Origin: Trachelipus rathkii
Lineage: Eukaryota > Arthropoda > Malacostraca > Isopoda > Trachelipodidae
Direction of reading: 5' to 3'
Assembly: GCA_015478945.1 (NCBI GenBank)
Contig: JABUQX010004462.1
Location: 1 to 64,000 of the forward strand
DNA length: 64,000 nt
Made by a program: the position numbers and the translations under genes. Positions 36,791 to 48,745 of this stretch are shown piece by piece. Positions within the stretch are counted from its first letter, which is position 1, and each line of letters opens with the position of its first letter. Below the pieces are notes generated by a model. That model did not search any database. It was not told the DNA's origin and worked only from the letters and a program-made list of their open reading frames with translations.

Positions 36791-36878
36791 TTAGATCATC
36801 TGTTTGTATAACCATCCGTTTTGCCGCTGTTCATAGGAAAAAAAATAATTAACTTTTTGAAATTTGTTAATGTTTTCC
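36791..36878 (-). repeat. Right copy of the coding-like inverted repeat
   Basis: Reverse complement of this segment aligns with 35761-35842 over about 80 bases with a few gaps, including AACAGCGGCAAAA and AACAGATGATCTAA exactly. The two copies are about 0.95 kb apart. Confidence 0.7.
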
Positions 36879-37039
36879 TTTAAATTCCGACAAAACTGGA
36901 CTTGATTGGCAATGAGGTTCGAAAGGTATTTTTTAAAGGAGTTGTCTTTTAATAAGATTACTAAAATAAATTCGATTATAGGTAGCAGATGAACAAAACA
37001 AACAACCAATACATAATATAATAATTTTGTAAGATTCAA
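36791..37039 (-). CDS. Unassigned small ORF, hydrophobic N-terminus
   Basis: An 82-codon ORF on the minus strand. Residues about 4-30 (LLYYVLVVCFVHLLPIIEFI and following) are strongly hydrophobic, enough for one or two membrane passes or a signal anchor. The rest is hydrophilic and rich in Asn, Lys and Gln (FCRNLKENINKFQKVNYFF). Its last 28 codons match a decayed inverted copy at 35761-35842, down to the terminal QMI and stop. That duplication is the main reason to think it was once coding. No family is recognised, and it may be one exon of a larger gene. Confidence 0.35.
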   Translation of the reverse strand: MNLTKLLYYVLVVCFVHLLPIIEFILVILLKDNSFKKYLSNLIANQVQFCRNLKENINKFQKVNYFFSYEQRQNGWLYKQMI

Positions 37040-37259
37040 TTAGCCTGCAGATTGTTAACTAAAATTTAAAGGATTATGTATTATTAATATGATGAAGAAA
37101 TAATAACAGGATACAAGAAGAGAATGCTGTGAGTACAAATATCAATATAATATTTTATTAAAATCGAAGCAAAATTTATATTTTTAGTAAAACGTCTTGA
37201 CGGCCCGGAAAAGATATATAATAAATTTATCTCCTCAGTACTGGATACTCGTCTCAACT

Positions 37260-37500
37260 GATACTATATATACTATATATATTTATATATATATAGGGTA
37301 TATTATTAATATATGTAATATTAATAATATACTATTAATTTTATTATAATAATATATTATGTTCATATTTACCATATATATAATATGTATATATATAGAT
37401 AGCCCTATATATATATAAAAAATATATATATCTCGATGGGATATATAGATATATAGTGAAAAAAATAATATAATAATCAATAATATTATTATTATCCAAA
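37260..37500. repeat. AT microsatellite block
   Basis: TATATA, TAATAT and ATTATT units; frames on the minus strand here are rich in Ile and Tyr and are artefacts of the repeat. Confidence 0.8.
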
Positions 37501-37629
37501 TAAGCCTAACTATTTATTTCATATACATTGTTGACCTCGCGTAGTGGAGTTTCACGTGATATAATTCGGTGGATCATAAATGTTAAATAGAATTCGCGCC
37601 CCTGTGAGCAGGAAAACGTAACAAAAAAT

Positions 37630-38470
37630 TATGAGAGTGATAGAAGATGAGATGCTGTAGAGACACGAGGAGAGTAGAGAAGATGGAGAGCAGAAAGAGA
37701 GGAGAAAGAGGAGAAGAGAGAGAGAGATGAGCAGAGATGAGGAAGGAATTGTAAAAGGATCCGAGTAGTCTATTTGCACTAACCGAGAAGGTTAGGATTT
37801 AGGGAAAGATTTCGGAGAATGTAAATTATCTAGATAGAAGATAGATAGAATTAAAGATAAAAATTGAGAGAAGACGCTTAAATAGTTAAGAGAATTGAAT
37901 TGATTGTCTGAAACTAACTTCGGAGAGATCAATATAGATAAATAGAAAGATTAGATAGATAGATAGATAGAAATAGATGGATAGTATAGTAATATGTACA
38001 ATGAGTATGGAATTGAGGTAATTGAGGCAGTTGGTAGAGCAACGGGGGAAAGAGAAAAAGAAAAATGAAATTAAAACTGAGAAACATCACAATAATCAAA
38101 TACCCAGCTAACTACCAAACTATAAATTGCTAAGATAAAAGGATTACAATACTACTATGCATGTTCAGAACATATCACATCAGAAGTACACTAAGTCTTG
38201 TCGTCGCTTGTGTGCCTGTGTGAGAGAGCCATCGATCGCAGTAGATGTGGAGCGAGAGAGAGAGAGAATGAGAGGCAGCGAGTCTAGAGATTGCTGGAGA
38301 GAGAGAGATTGATGAAATTATGAGAGAGAGAGCAAGAGAGAGAGAGAGAGGAGAGATTTAAAAAAAAATTCCATCCTTTTTTTAAAATGAAGAGATAAAA
38401 TCTTGAATTAATTAATGGAAGGAAGCTTTTTAACGCGAGATATGATGAAAGAGAGAGAGAGATATATTCT
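37630..38470 (+). repeat. Purine-rich (GA)n-type tracts
   Basis: Two clusters of GA and GAGA repeats, 37640-37745 and 38235-38465, are separated by A/G-rich sequence with GATAGATA runs (about 37920-37985). GAGA tracts of this type can bind GAGA-factor-like proteins in arthropods, but nothing here proves a regulatory role. The minus-strand serine/leucine-rich frame at 37552-37779 is the shadow of this repeat. Confidence 0.75.
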
Positions 38471-38699
38471 ACAATGTTTTTTCTTTTAAATTTTGAAACT
38501 CACTCACGAGTGAGCATAAAATTTATGCAAGATTGAAAATCAAATAAATTCTTATGGGAAAGTGAAAAACAATAGTTTTCGTTATGGGATTTAATTAAAA
38601 CCTTTTTATTTACATTAATAAAAAAAATTTTTTTGGGGAAGAATTTTAATATTTGAAAATAAAGAAAATTAAACATGGAGATTTTTTGGTGGAAAATTA

Positions 38700-39645
38700 T
38701 GAATATATATATTATTCATTCATGCATTTAGAGTTGTGTATATGTATGGGTGTTGAATATTGACGCTATTCATAATTCTGAAATACATAATTATATATTT
38801 ATATACTTATATTAGATATATATAATATATATATAATATACCTAAGTACTCATATCTATAGTTATACCTCATATATAATATAGTAGATAATATATATAAT
38901 ATTATAAATACTAATTATTATATATTATATAATATATATACATATCTATACCAAATAATATAATATATATTATGTTTATATATATATTATATTATATAGT
39001 ATTATCAAATAATATATAAGTAGTATTTTTCATATAATACGTCCTATATAAGGATAAATTTATATATATAATATAATAAAATATATCAGTATATATACAT
39101 ATTATTTATTATATATATATATATATAATAAATATAGGGAAAAAATGGGGGTGGGAAATCCTATTATTGGAAGAATGGGGGATAGAGAATACTGAAATAA
39201 CAACAATATCAATTTTACATCCATTTTGGATAGATATATATATAATTTATTTATTATGATTTTATGATTTATATTATTTTTTTATTTTTATTTTATATTT
39301 TTATTAGAGTTTTTAGAGATAAACTTCTTAGACTTCTTATTAGAAGTATTGATAGAAAAATTTAAGTATAGTTTTTGAGAGTGCAATTATTTCGATTATG
39401 TATTTAATTATTATTATCTATAATTAAAATTAATATATTCATAATAAATATTAATAATTAAATTAATAATAATATTAATTAATATTATTATTTTCAGCTT
39501 TACTTTCAATTTGGATGTGAGAGATTAAGTTTATTATATTATAATATTATTAATTATTTAATTTATTTTATTATTATTATAATTTATTATACTTTATTCT
39601 CTATTATTTTTATATTCGTTAGCAATTATATTATTATTTTATCTA

Positions 39646-39685
<40 letters not shown>

Positions 39686-40130
39686 TTAAAAGCCATATAA
39701 TATCCACTTTATTTATATTTTAAATTTGTAATGTGGTGTGTATTTGGAGTGTATGGAATGCGCTTAAAATCGAAGTAGCGTTTAAATGTTATGCTTTTTT
39801 TTATTATGTTAGTAACGCCTATTTATTACAGCAGAAATATTTAATACTATATAATATATATATATAATATAATATTATATATACTCAAATATATAATATA
39901 AATAATAATATAATATAATTATATATAAATAATTAATATTATTTATTATATATAAATATATTATATATATATTATTAATTATATATATATATATAATATA
40001 ATATAAAAAATATATATAATAATATAATATATATAATTATAATAATATAATATATATAATATATATATATATATTAAATATAATATATATATATATTAAA
40101 TATATATATTAATATATATATATTGTAAGG
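38700..40130. repeat. AT-rich low-complexity and (TA)n/(ATT)n DNA
   Basis: Long TA tracts at 38790-39130 and 39845-40125, with an ATT run at about 39645-39683. No coding signal. Confidence 0.8.
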
Positions 40131-41696
40131 ACTTGCTTATATATAGGTGATCTCTTCTAAGGGCGAAGGCCATACACAATAATGTGGAAATTTAAATTGT
40201 TAGTTCACCAATCTACACCAGCAAACGAGATATGCCACTAGAAACCTTAAGTTTTACTCTTTAGTAATGCGAAAACGGTTCAGTTTCGAATTATTCTATT
40301 TATTAAGGAGCAGGGCACAAGTTTCTGTCAATGGTAAAATATATGCTCTTGATAATAAATGCAGAACTTGAAATATCTATATAAATAATATGAGGACATG
40401 AAACTGAAAATTCTACTTAGTGATATAACTCAATAAAATAATAAGATTCTAAATAAATAAAATTATATCTACTTATATTTTTTATGAGTTAGAATAACAC
40501 AGATAGTATTTCCGTATGTTATTATTCTTTAAACCTCAACATCGGCAGTATTATTCTTAACACTAGTAACAACATAAACTCATTCACAGATTTCTATCAT
40601 AATCAAATGATATATTATATCAATCAATAAGATGAGTAATCAAATTACCCTTTTATTTGAAGATACTCTATTACTCGTAAACTTCAGGACAGCTCTTGAC
40701 TTAATATAGCCTGGGCGTTTACCATCAACTTAATGCTCAAATATCATTATTTTTCTGAAATTTTTTCGATATTAATATCGAGAATATTCTGCAGTCTGAT
40801 TGATTAGTCCGGCGTTTTACACACACTTCTTTGAAATTTGGATTTTCTGCCAAATTGATGTTCTGATCTTCATTAGATGAGGTATGGAGTGATAAACTAC
40901 AAGTAGAATGTGAGAAGTGGATACTGATAAGTAATATGTCTCAACGAGGCAAAGATAGACCATTTTATATACAATTTTCTATTCCTGCTCAGACAACTAA
41001 TCATCTACATCATAAATATATTGACATAAGTTACAGGACTATTATACATAATTTTTTAATTTTTATACATAAATAAGTATATATTTAGGATGGCTTACAA
41101 TCACTACACATTGCCACTAGAATTTACATTATTTTGTACATATTATAATAAGAAAACATAATATATAAAAAAATAAATACACATTCAAATGTATGATATA
41201 TTTGGACTTTTCATGATGAATTCTTCGCAAACATCACAAAAACATTTTTCAATTGAAGATAAAAATAAAAAGTTATAATAGTATATCATAAAAATGAAAA
41301 TACTACTACTATTATAAGCATATCTGATTATATCCGTTAGATATAAGTCATAACAATACCAATTATATGATGCATGAAATAACCAAAATTTACAAATTTT
41401 TATACATGATAAATGAAGGTACTTCAATATAGCATTATCTGATTTTTATATGCCGTAGATATAACACATACAATACAAATATTTTAAATGTATGAAAATA
41501 CAAAGTACAAAATGTTATACAAAATTATTTACATCAAATATATCGCACATAAGTTTGCTTGGAGAATGTTACTTGACGCCTTGGATATTCCACGTAAAGA
41601 ATTGTGAAGAGTGAGCCTGAAGGTTTTACAGAATAAGTGGTATATCAAAATCGAGTTTGACAAACACAATCAAAATTAAAAATTAAAATGATGAAG
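40131..41696. other. Unique AT-rich sequence, no gene recognised
   Basis: Less repetitive than the neighbours. One 80-codon minus-strand frame at 41185-41427 is AT-driven and unrecognised. Confidence 0.45.
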
Positions 41697-41888
41697 TCAG
41701 AAATCTATACCTAGAAGGGGTTGCTTTGTATAACAATGAATCTTGGAACTCTGACATTGGTGGCAAGATTGAGTCCATATACGAATATCTTTATCCATAT
41801 TGGGCCAAAAATAGCGGGTCTTCATTTTGAAGAGAAGCTTTGACACTTTTATGAGACATACTATGGAGATCTTGAAAAACTTGTTCAT
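41697..41888 (-). pseudogene. Ty3/gypsy integrase H2C2 zinc-finger remnant
   Basis: The minus strand encodes the N-terminal zinc-binding domain of a Ty3/gypsy integrase. RYFWPNMDKDIRIWTQ is followed by C-x2-C in CHQCQSSKIH, and then the usual Y/H-T-x-x-P-L-G stretch. In this frame the histidine pair is lost, but one base over the same DNA reads LHSMSHKSVKASL, which has the expected H-x3-H. A frameshift near 41825-41850 therefore separates the His pair from the Cys pair. The frame stops just after the domain. The catalytic core, RT, gag and LTRs are not seen around it. The wording of the motif is close to gypsy elements of spiders and other arthropods. Confidence 0.85.
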
Positions 41889-42530
41889 GATTCTGGACCA
41901 AACTTATTTTAAAAAGTTAAATTGAAGGTTATAAGATTGGATGAGGTTAATTAAAAAGTTAAATGAAAGTTAAATTAAAAGGAAATTTAATTATGACAAT
42001 AATCACTTAATTTTTGTAAGTATAATAATGTATCATTATGATCAAATTAAAATGATATAAAACAGGGGGAGCGTAACTATGCCTATTTATTCGATGAAAA
42101 ATAAAATATTTAATAATATAGATAATTTATAAATAATTTTACTAGATGTAAGGGGATTTTGGAAAACTAAAATGAATCTGCGGAGTAATATAAAGGTGTA
42201 TTGTTAGTTCGCGGTCTTCTTCTTAAGGAGCTTCTGATTTGGATTTTTTCTTTTTCTTTTCCTTCATAATCTGTAATGTTTAATTTGACTAGTTGTTCTT
42301 TTACTTTGAGTTGAGGAAAAAGGTTGGTCTATAAGAGCATTAGTGAGTGGGAGTAAGTGAGTAAGCGAGTAAAAAGGGAGTCTGAGAGAGTGATGAGAGT
42401 ATAATCTCAACGATGATGGCAGGGAAGCCTTGTTATAATACAATTTGCTCGACTTATGTAAAGTTTTCTTTCATCAATTTTGACATAAATACTAGACTAA
42501 ACACAAATTTTTAAAATTTTTACAAAATAA
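41889..42530. other. AT-rich sequence next to the integrase remnant
   Basis: No further retroelement domain could be read on either strand. GAGTGA/GAGTAA-type short repeats occur near 42340-42400. Confidence 0.45.
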
Positions 42531-42689
42531 TTATATATATATATATATATATAATATATTATATATAATATATAATAATATATATATATATATATATAAT
42601 ATTATATAATATATAATATATATATATAGTATAATATATATATATATAATATATAATTATAATAATATAATATTAATTATATATAATAT
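42531..42689. repeat. (TA)n microsatellite at the SINE 3' side
   Basis: TATATA tract directly beyond the terminator-like T run of the minus-strand SINE. Confidence 0.85.
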
Positions 42690-42696
42690 AAAAAAA
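42690..42696 (-). terminator. Poly-T pol III terminator of the SINE
   Basis: Seven consecutive T on the minus strand directly after the SINE body. Four or more T are enough for RNA polymerase III termination. Confidence 0.55.
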
Positions 42697-42850
42697 GTTC
42701 GGACCTCAATGGCATTGGAATATTCTGGGTTTGGAACTTCTATAGGTAACCGCTACCTTATTATAATGAAGGATCGAACCCGGATCCCTTGCCTTGCGAC
42801 TCTGTCACTGTACCGATCGCTACACATGGAGGGTTCAGAGTTAAAGTGAA
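42690..42850 (-). mobile_element. tRNA-derived SINE with pol III A and B boxes
   Basis: Read on the minus strand, a B box GGGTTCGATCC lies at 42771-42781 (a perfect match to GGTTCGANNCC). An A-box-like TGTAGCGATCGGTA lies about 30 bases before it (42811-42824). The region between reads GTGACAGAGTCGCAAGGC and GGATCC, as in tRNA-related SINE heads. The T-stem does not pair properly, so it is not a working tRNA gene. A tRNA-unrelated body of about 70 bases follows and ends GAGGTCCGAAC, directly before a run of seven T (plus-strand A at 42690-42696), which would stop RNA polymerase III. A TA microsatellite follows. The family is unknown to me. Confidence 0.7.
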
Positions 42851-43139
42851 CCAAGTCCAACTACGGATGGCATCATACAGTAAATGCGTTATATTTTTTC
42901 ATTGCAACATTGAACCAATCCCTAACTTAAAATTTATCCGCCAAAATGACAGCGGTTCGCATAATTAAATTACATTGATTAAATACAATTATTTTAATCT
43001 TTAAGCCCTTTTTTTCTGGAAATTGACTCTCATGGACTTGGTCCTTCTATAACTTCGAACCCTCTGCATATTTAATACATACAAGAGTAGTAACATATAA
43101 ATAAATAAGCATAAAGGCTCAGGTTTCCATAAAATCTGT

Positions 43140-45110
43140 AAAAAAAAAAAATAATAATAATAATAATATAATAGATAATAATTTTTACTTTTCAATATAT
43201 GGTAATAATAATAGGAAATATATAATAATAAATATAAATAAAACATAATCTAAATTAATAATAAATTATATTAAATAAATTAAATCAATAAATAATAATA
43301 ATAATTTATATACTATATTAAATAATTATAAAATAATAAAATCTAATATTAATAAATAATATAAAAATAAAAAATAACTATAATATAATTAAAAATTATA
43401 AATAAATATTAACACAAATGAAAAAAAGGTTCTATAAAATATAGAAAGTTAAAATAATTAATAAAAACAAAAATATATAATCTGAAAGAGTATAAAATAA
43501 ATTAAAATAAATAAAATAATATAAACTTAATTAATAAAAATAAATTAAAAAATCTAAAATAATAATTAAATAAATTAATAATATAAACATCTAAAAATAT
43601 ATAAATATAAATTATTAAATTAAATAAATAATATAAATTAAAAATAATAACTAATATAAATAATAAAAATAATAAATCTTAAATTCTCACAAATAAAATA
43701 TAACTTAAACTTAATAATAAACTATTATAATAATTTTTATAAGTGTATAATAAATAATTAAATAATTAAATAGAAATAATAAAGTTATTATAAATAATAA
43801 TAATATATAATTTAATAACACACTAATTTCTCGTGAAAGAAGAAGAAGAGAAACATTAATAATAATAAATAAATGTCAAAAAATGAAAATTATGATTTTA
43901 TTTAGCATTTTAAGCAATATAAATATTATATTAATATTCATAAATTAAGGTTCTCGGAAGAATTGAAGGAGAGGATTGGTTGGTTACTAAATATATAGAA
44001 TAAAAATTTGGAAAAAAGAATTAGATAAATTATTAGACCGCTCTTCCCAAATTAAGCAAATAAAATTTGTTGAAGTAAGAAAATTTGAAAATAATATATG
44101 TTGCTTTTGTTCTTTTGTTCTTTTATCTTTCTTTTATGATGATTTAGCGATTGATAATAAATTAATTAAAAATAAAACATGTTGAAAAGATTAAACTGGG
44201 TTGTATCAGTAAGTTAGATGCGATAAATCGCCACGAGTAACATAATATCCCGAATACCGATAATGTAGTTTCATAATCAAAAAAAGAATAACATAGTACA
44301 CAACTATATTATAATGAACCAAACATTTGACTATAGATAATAATTATTAATACAATAATAATTAATTGAATAATTATTATATATAAATAATATGAATGAA
44401 TAGTAATATATAATATAATAATAATAAGAATAATAATAATAATAATAATAATGGTCTAAAATTTAATAAAAATATATAATCAGATAATAATAATAATAAA
44501 TAATAAGTAATAATCATCTCTCTAATATCTCTCTCTCTCTCTCTTCTCAATAATAATAATAAGATACATTCAATCTCGATTATCGAATAACTTGCTTAAT
44601 ATTAATATAATGGTCATTTCAAAAAAGTAATAGATAATAATAATAATATTAAGTAATAATCATTAAGTACTAAATGACAACAATGTTCGAAGTTTAATTA
44701 ATATAAATTTATTAATGTAAAATAAATGAATTAATAAAGTTTTACTGTAATGAAGATATTAATTTGAATTATTTATTTAATTTTGGTTTAATTATAATAA
44801 TTAATATCTTAATTATATATATTTAATAATTAAAATAATAATAAATATATGAAATTATATAAATTAAATTATTATATTATCTCAATTATATTAATATTAA
44901 TATTAGTAATAATGTTCTATTTATGATTCTTCTGGTATGTGTTTTTTATTTTAATTTATGGTTATCCCTCTATGTTATTGATTATATATTTTTATGTTTA
45001 TTTATTATTATTATTTTATTATTATTATTATTATTAGTATTAATTCATATATATATCTATTAATTTATATTATTATTGTATTATTATTATTATTATTATA
45101 AATTTCGACA
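43140..45110. repeat. A-rich (TAA)n-like low-complexity DNA
   Basis: From about 43140 to 44900 the plus strand is dominated by AAT/TAA units with very little G or C. It changes to TTA/ATT units at about 44990-45110. A short CT tract occurs at 44525-44550. No coding sequence; minus-strand Tyr/Leu-rich frames are by-products. Confidence 0.8.
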
Positions 45111-46194
45111 TTGGTAGTTATTTCTAGTTATTATAATGCTCCCGGTTCCACTTTAAGAATTGAGGGCATATATTTGATCCTTGAGTGTCAATTTATCGTG
45201 TGCATTTATGTCTAATTGGTGCATTTTTAGAAGGTACATTTATACTTTTGTAATTTGAGTAGTGATGTATGTATTATTTTAGTATATATTAGTGATTCCA
45301 GGTATGATTATAATATTATTTACATAAGAATTAACTGTATATTATATTTGTATAGGTAACTTTTTTATAATAACTTAATATTTTCCATACATAAAAATAT
45401 AGTATTGCTAATTTAAAAAATATATATTTTAAATATACAAGTATATCAAACAATGAATAACTATACTAAATAAGACTTATAATAATAATATATATATTAA
45501 TATAATTGACATAAATTTTATATTACTATAATTACAACTTAAATATTCTATATTTAGTCTTATAATTGGTGAAAAAGAAGCAATGTAATATAAAAATTTA
45601 AACTCAAAATGTTTTAAAATAAAATTCAATCAATTTTTTTTTATTTAGTAGTAATACATATTTATATATTATATCATAAATATAATTAATAATATATTAT
45701 AAATATTAATAAATAATAATTAGTGATTAGTAGTCGGAGCTAAATATTACTTTGTCCACAATGTAGGTATAGTAGTATGTGTAGAGTACATCACAAGCGT
45801 ATGTAGTAATATACTTATATTAAATATTGACCCATAGTATCACCTCCACATAACTAATAAACTGTAGCAATTGTATATAATATTTATATATATATTATAT
45901 ACTGTATATATATATAAAGATATTTATAATTATAAAGGTTTATATAATATAATAGTTCTTGAAGAAGTGAATAAGCAGAAAAATAAAGCATTCATAGGGA
46001 ATATTTGGTTTACTTAGGTGAGTAATCTAAATAGGGCGTATTGTCGATTTTGTCTTCGTAAGTTGATTGGAAATGTAATGTGTTGAGGTATTTTATAGTT
46101 GTGGAATTGCGGTCATAGCCAATCCTCCTACGAAACATTCTGCATAACCATTCGTCCGCCCGCCAAAAGTGACTGAGTGGATAGGATGATAGTG
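45111..46194. other. AT-rich sequence, no gene recognised
   Basis: Unique but AT-rich sequence passing into a region of higher GC near 45980. No open frame worth naming. Confidence 0.4.
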
Positions 46195-46609
46195 TTAGAA
46201 ATGTGTCCAGATCGCTGGTTTAATCATGTGCGATCCTGCAAGCGGGGAAATAGAATCAGTATTTATTAACGGAGGTATGACAGTAGGAGTCTTAAGTTTA
46301 GACGAAATGAAAGTCGATAAAAGTGTTAAGAGTGAGGAAACGTTGAAAGGTACTCTGGTTAACCCAGCCATTTCTGCATCTTGTAGTGGATGAATAATAG
46401 AGACAGTGTCAGATCTCACTGGTTTAGAAATGGAGTCTTCCACATGAGGGATCGCAAAAACATGAAAGGCACGTTACCGTATGCGAATTGGCTTGGTTAC
46501 TTTGAATAATTGGAAGTTGTGTGTATGGACAAAAGCGTTTTGATGAAGGGGTAATAAGTTCTATCCGAGGAATTGAATAAGAGGAGACAGACAAGAGTAA
46601 AATATACAA
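46195..46609 (-). CDS. Two overlapping unassigned ORFs, possibly one broken gene
   Basis: On the minus strand a 61-codon frame (46424-46609) is followed, with one phase change, by an 82-codon frame (46195-46443). Together they keep about 415 bases open. The first holds a Cys-rich stretch (CLSCFCDPSC) and the second is Ser/Thr/Leu-rich, ending HMIKPAIWTHF. On the plus strand a 55-codon ORF at 46226-46393 (MCDPASGEIESVFINGGMTV at its start) overlaps, so the coding strand is not settled. I recognise no family on either strand. GC is higher than in the AT-rich flanks. Confidence 0.25.
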
Positions 46610-48580
46610 GGGTTTAAAGGAGGGAATAAAGACACTGAGTTAGACTGTTAAGGATATCTCATATGAAGGAGACCTAATGCTTCCATTGGAGGCTTCCAAG
46701 TTCGTATAAACCAGAGAAAGATATAGTACGACATTCAGACGACTAATTATGAGATACCATGTGTCAATAGCAAAGATCCAGCTCAGAAGTGCTCCTTAGG
46801 AGTGATGGCTTGAAGGCTGATTGAACTTTGCTAGGTGATTACGCCGAAAGACTACAATTGCTTCAAGTTACATGCCTCTGAATAGATCAGCATGGTACGA
46901 GGAGAGAATAGTGTGTATGACTCTTACAGGAACTTTCTTGTCAATAAAACATTTGAAACCATATAACTAAGTACTGGAGTGAATAAATGAGACAGAAGGC
47001 GAATAATTGTATATTTAAACTATAAAGTGACAATGTGTTTCAAATAGGACAATCTTGAAGGAACGTGTTAGCGAATTGAGAATTGATAAAATAAGAAATG
47101 AACTAAATATATACGAGAGTGCTAGTAGCTGTGGGTGTGAAGAAAAAGAGCGGGTCCAAATGAGCACATAACCATGAAATCTACAATTGAGATGGATGTC
47201 AATAAGTGCGAAAGGATGGAATGATAGTGGTTGGGTTTAAACGGATTGATATGGAGGGGCGGAGTGAAATTCTGGAATCCGCTTGGCTGGTTTTGAGACC
47301 GAAATGGAAGAGGTTTGAGCGACTTGGTTTCTCAGTTAAACGGAATGCCGCGAGGCAGTAGAAATGTGAGTTGGAAGAAGTCGAGAGACAAAGTGAATTC
47401 CCTTAATTATAGAAAATGAATTCCCCGGTTTTGTGAGGGAGTAAAATGTGCGCCCCGGGTCACTAAGCCTGAATAAGAAGAAGTATATTGCAGTTGTTCA
47501 TGAGTATATATGTTAGTGGTTACATGGTTGATAACGAGCTGGTTGTGCGGAAATCCTATAGAAAACAGTGCTTACAACTTAAATGGCTAATGTTATCATG
47601 GGAACCTAGTGGATATCCCAAGTCGTTCAAGTGTCCTGGCTTCTGAGTAAAATGATTTATTGTTTCGCTCCCTCAAAATACCATTATAAACCTGATTGTA
47701 GTTAGACAAGAAGACTTTAATTGTAACGGTTTCTAAGGTTGCAGTGATACCAAATGGCTACCTCTTTAGGGGCCAATAGTTGAAGGGTGATATAAATATT
47801 CAAAATGAATCAAGTCGATAACTCCATCTGTGTGTTAGTAGGGACACATATATGTGCGGCAAAAATATATATTAAACTGACACTTTAAGTCTTTCAGTCT
47901 AGGTTCCTCAAATATAAAAGTTTTACCTACACTGGGGAATTTGCTTGATGCTACTTGTGGAATCATTAGTAAACAATGATATACTTAGGTCTCAAGTGAT
48001 ATATAAGCAGATATAGTATTTTGAGACATTAGCTATATCAGTGTTTGGAACTGCTCACTAGAAATAATAGCTAAATATGTGGGTGCATAATAAAATCGTA
48101 TATGTTTTTTGACAAGAGCAAGGAAGTGATAAGAAATATTGCTATGTCCCGTCTCCTCCAATAAGCTATGTTAGCCAGTGATTATGAGGTCTATTCGTTT
48201 ACTAAATGGCACAAGGATTGGATATTTTATTTATATTTTAAAGACGGAAATGCTTAGAGAAGAGGCCTCATGTTGATGCAGACTACAAAGTGATATTTAC
48301 TAGGGTAATTTGGAAGATGTAATTAAAATGTTAAAGAGCTAATAGTTTGATTGAGCTGTATGGAAACTTTTAGATAATGTTTCTGCTAGAATAAAAGGTC
48401 TCCCTCATTTCGTCAGAGGGGATAGAGTGATAAAAGTCTAACAATAAAGCAACCTTATTTACATTCTACCATCCTTTTATCATCTTCTTAGTACCAGAAA
48501 CCAATGAAAAATTAGACTCTCTTAGACTTTAGGAAAGCATACAGCGTACCCGGTCCAGCTGTCCGATGCCATCCAAGATG
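46610..48580. other. Less AT-rich region, no identified gene
   Basis: Composition is clearly more complex than the low-complexity flanks, and short open stretches occur. One runs from ATG 47221 to 47361 on the plus strand, with basic and hydrophobic residues (MIVVGFKRIDMEGRSEILES at its start). No RT, integrase or transposase motif could be read with confidence, so I cannot tie this region to the LINE end downstream. Confidence 0.35.
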
Positions 48581-48745
48581 GGTGGTCATAGTAAGAAAAT
48601 TAGAAAGCATGCCATCTTGATGTAAGAAAGCATTCATTCAGCAATACAGGGTTGTTAAATTTTGGAATGTTTGCCACAGGAGGTTGTTCAGTATGACTCG
48701 AGTGCAACATTTAAGAAAGATTGGATAGGTATGTTATATGGATGG
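48581..48745 (+). pseudogene. C-terminal remnant of a CR1/RTE-type LINE ORF2
   Basis: Three frame pieces together give the C-terminus common to many CR1-, RTE- and L2-like polyproteins. GGHSKKIRKHAIL is at 48581-48619, DVRKHSFSN at 48619-48645, RVVKFWN at 48648-48668 and LPQEVVQYDSSATFKKDWI from 48671 on. In intact elements this reads as a basic stretch, then RKHSFSNRVV, then WN-SLP-EVV, then S-x-x-TFK-x-x-LD. At least two single-base frameshifts split it. It is a different lineage from the element at 11.5-13.4 kb. No upstream RT motifs are readable. Confidence 0.8.

Noticed and set aside
37283..37779. Minus-strand ORFs at 37283-37480 and 37552-37779
   Set aside because: Ile/Tyr-rich from TA repeats and Ser/Leu-rich from GA repeats respectively.
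42760..42833. A functional tRNA gene on the minus strand
   Set aside because: The B box is good but the T-stem does not pair and no proper cloverleaf forms, so a tRNA-derived SINE is the better call.
43001..43246. Tyr/Leu-rich minus-strand ORF
   Set aside because: By-product of (TAA)n sequence.
47221..47420. A GMPRGS word as RT motif B of a LINE upstream of 48.6 kb
   Set aside because: No other RT motif lies in order around it, so it is probably chance.
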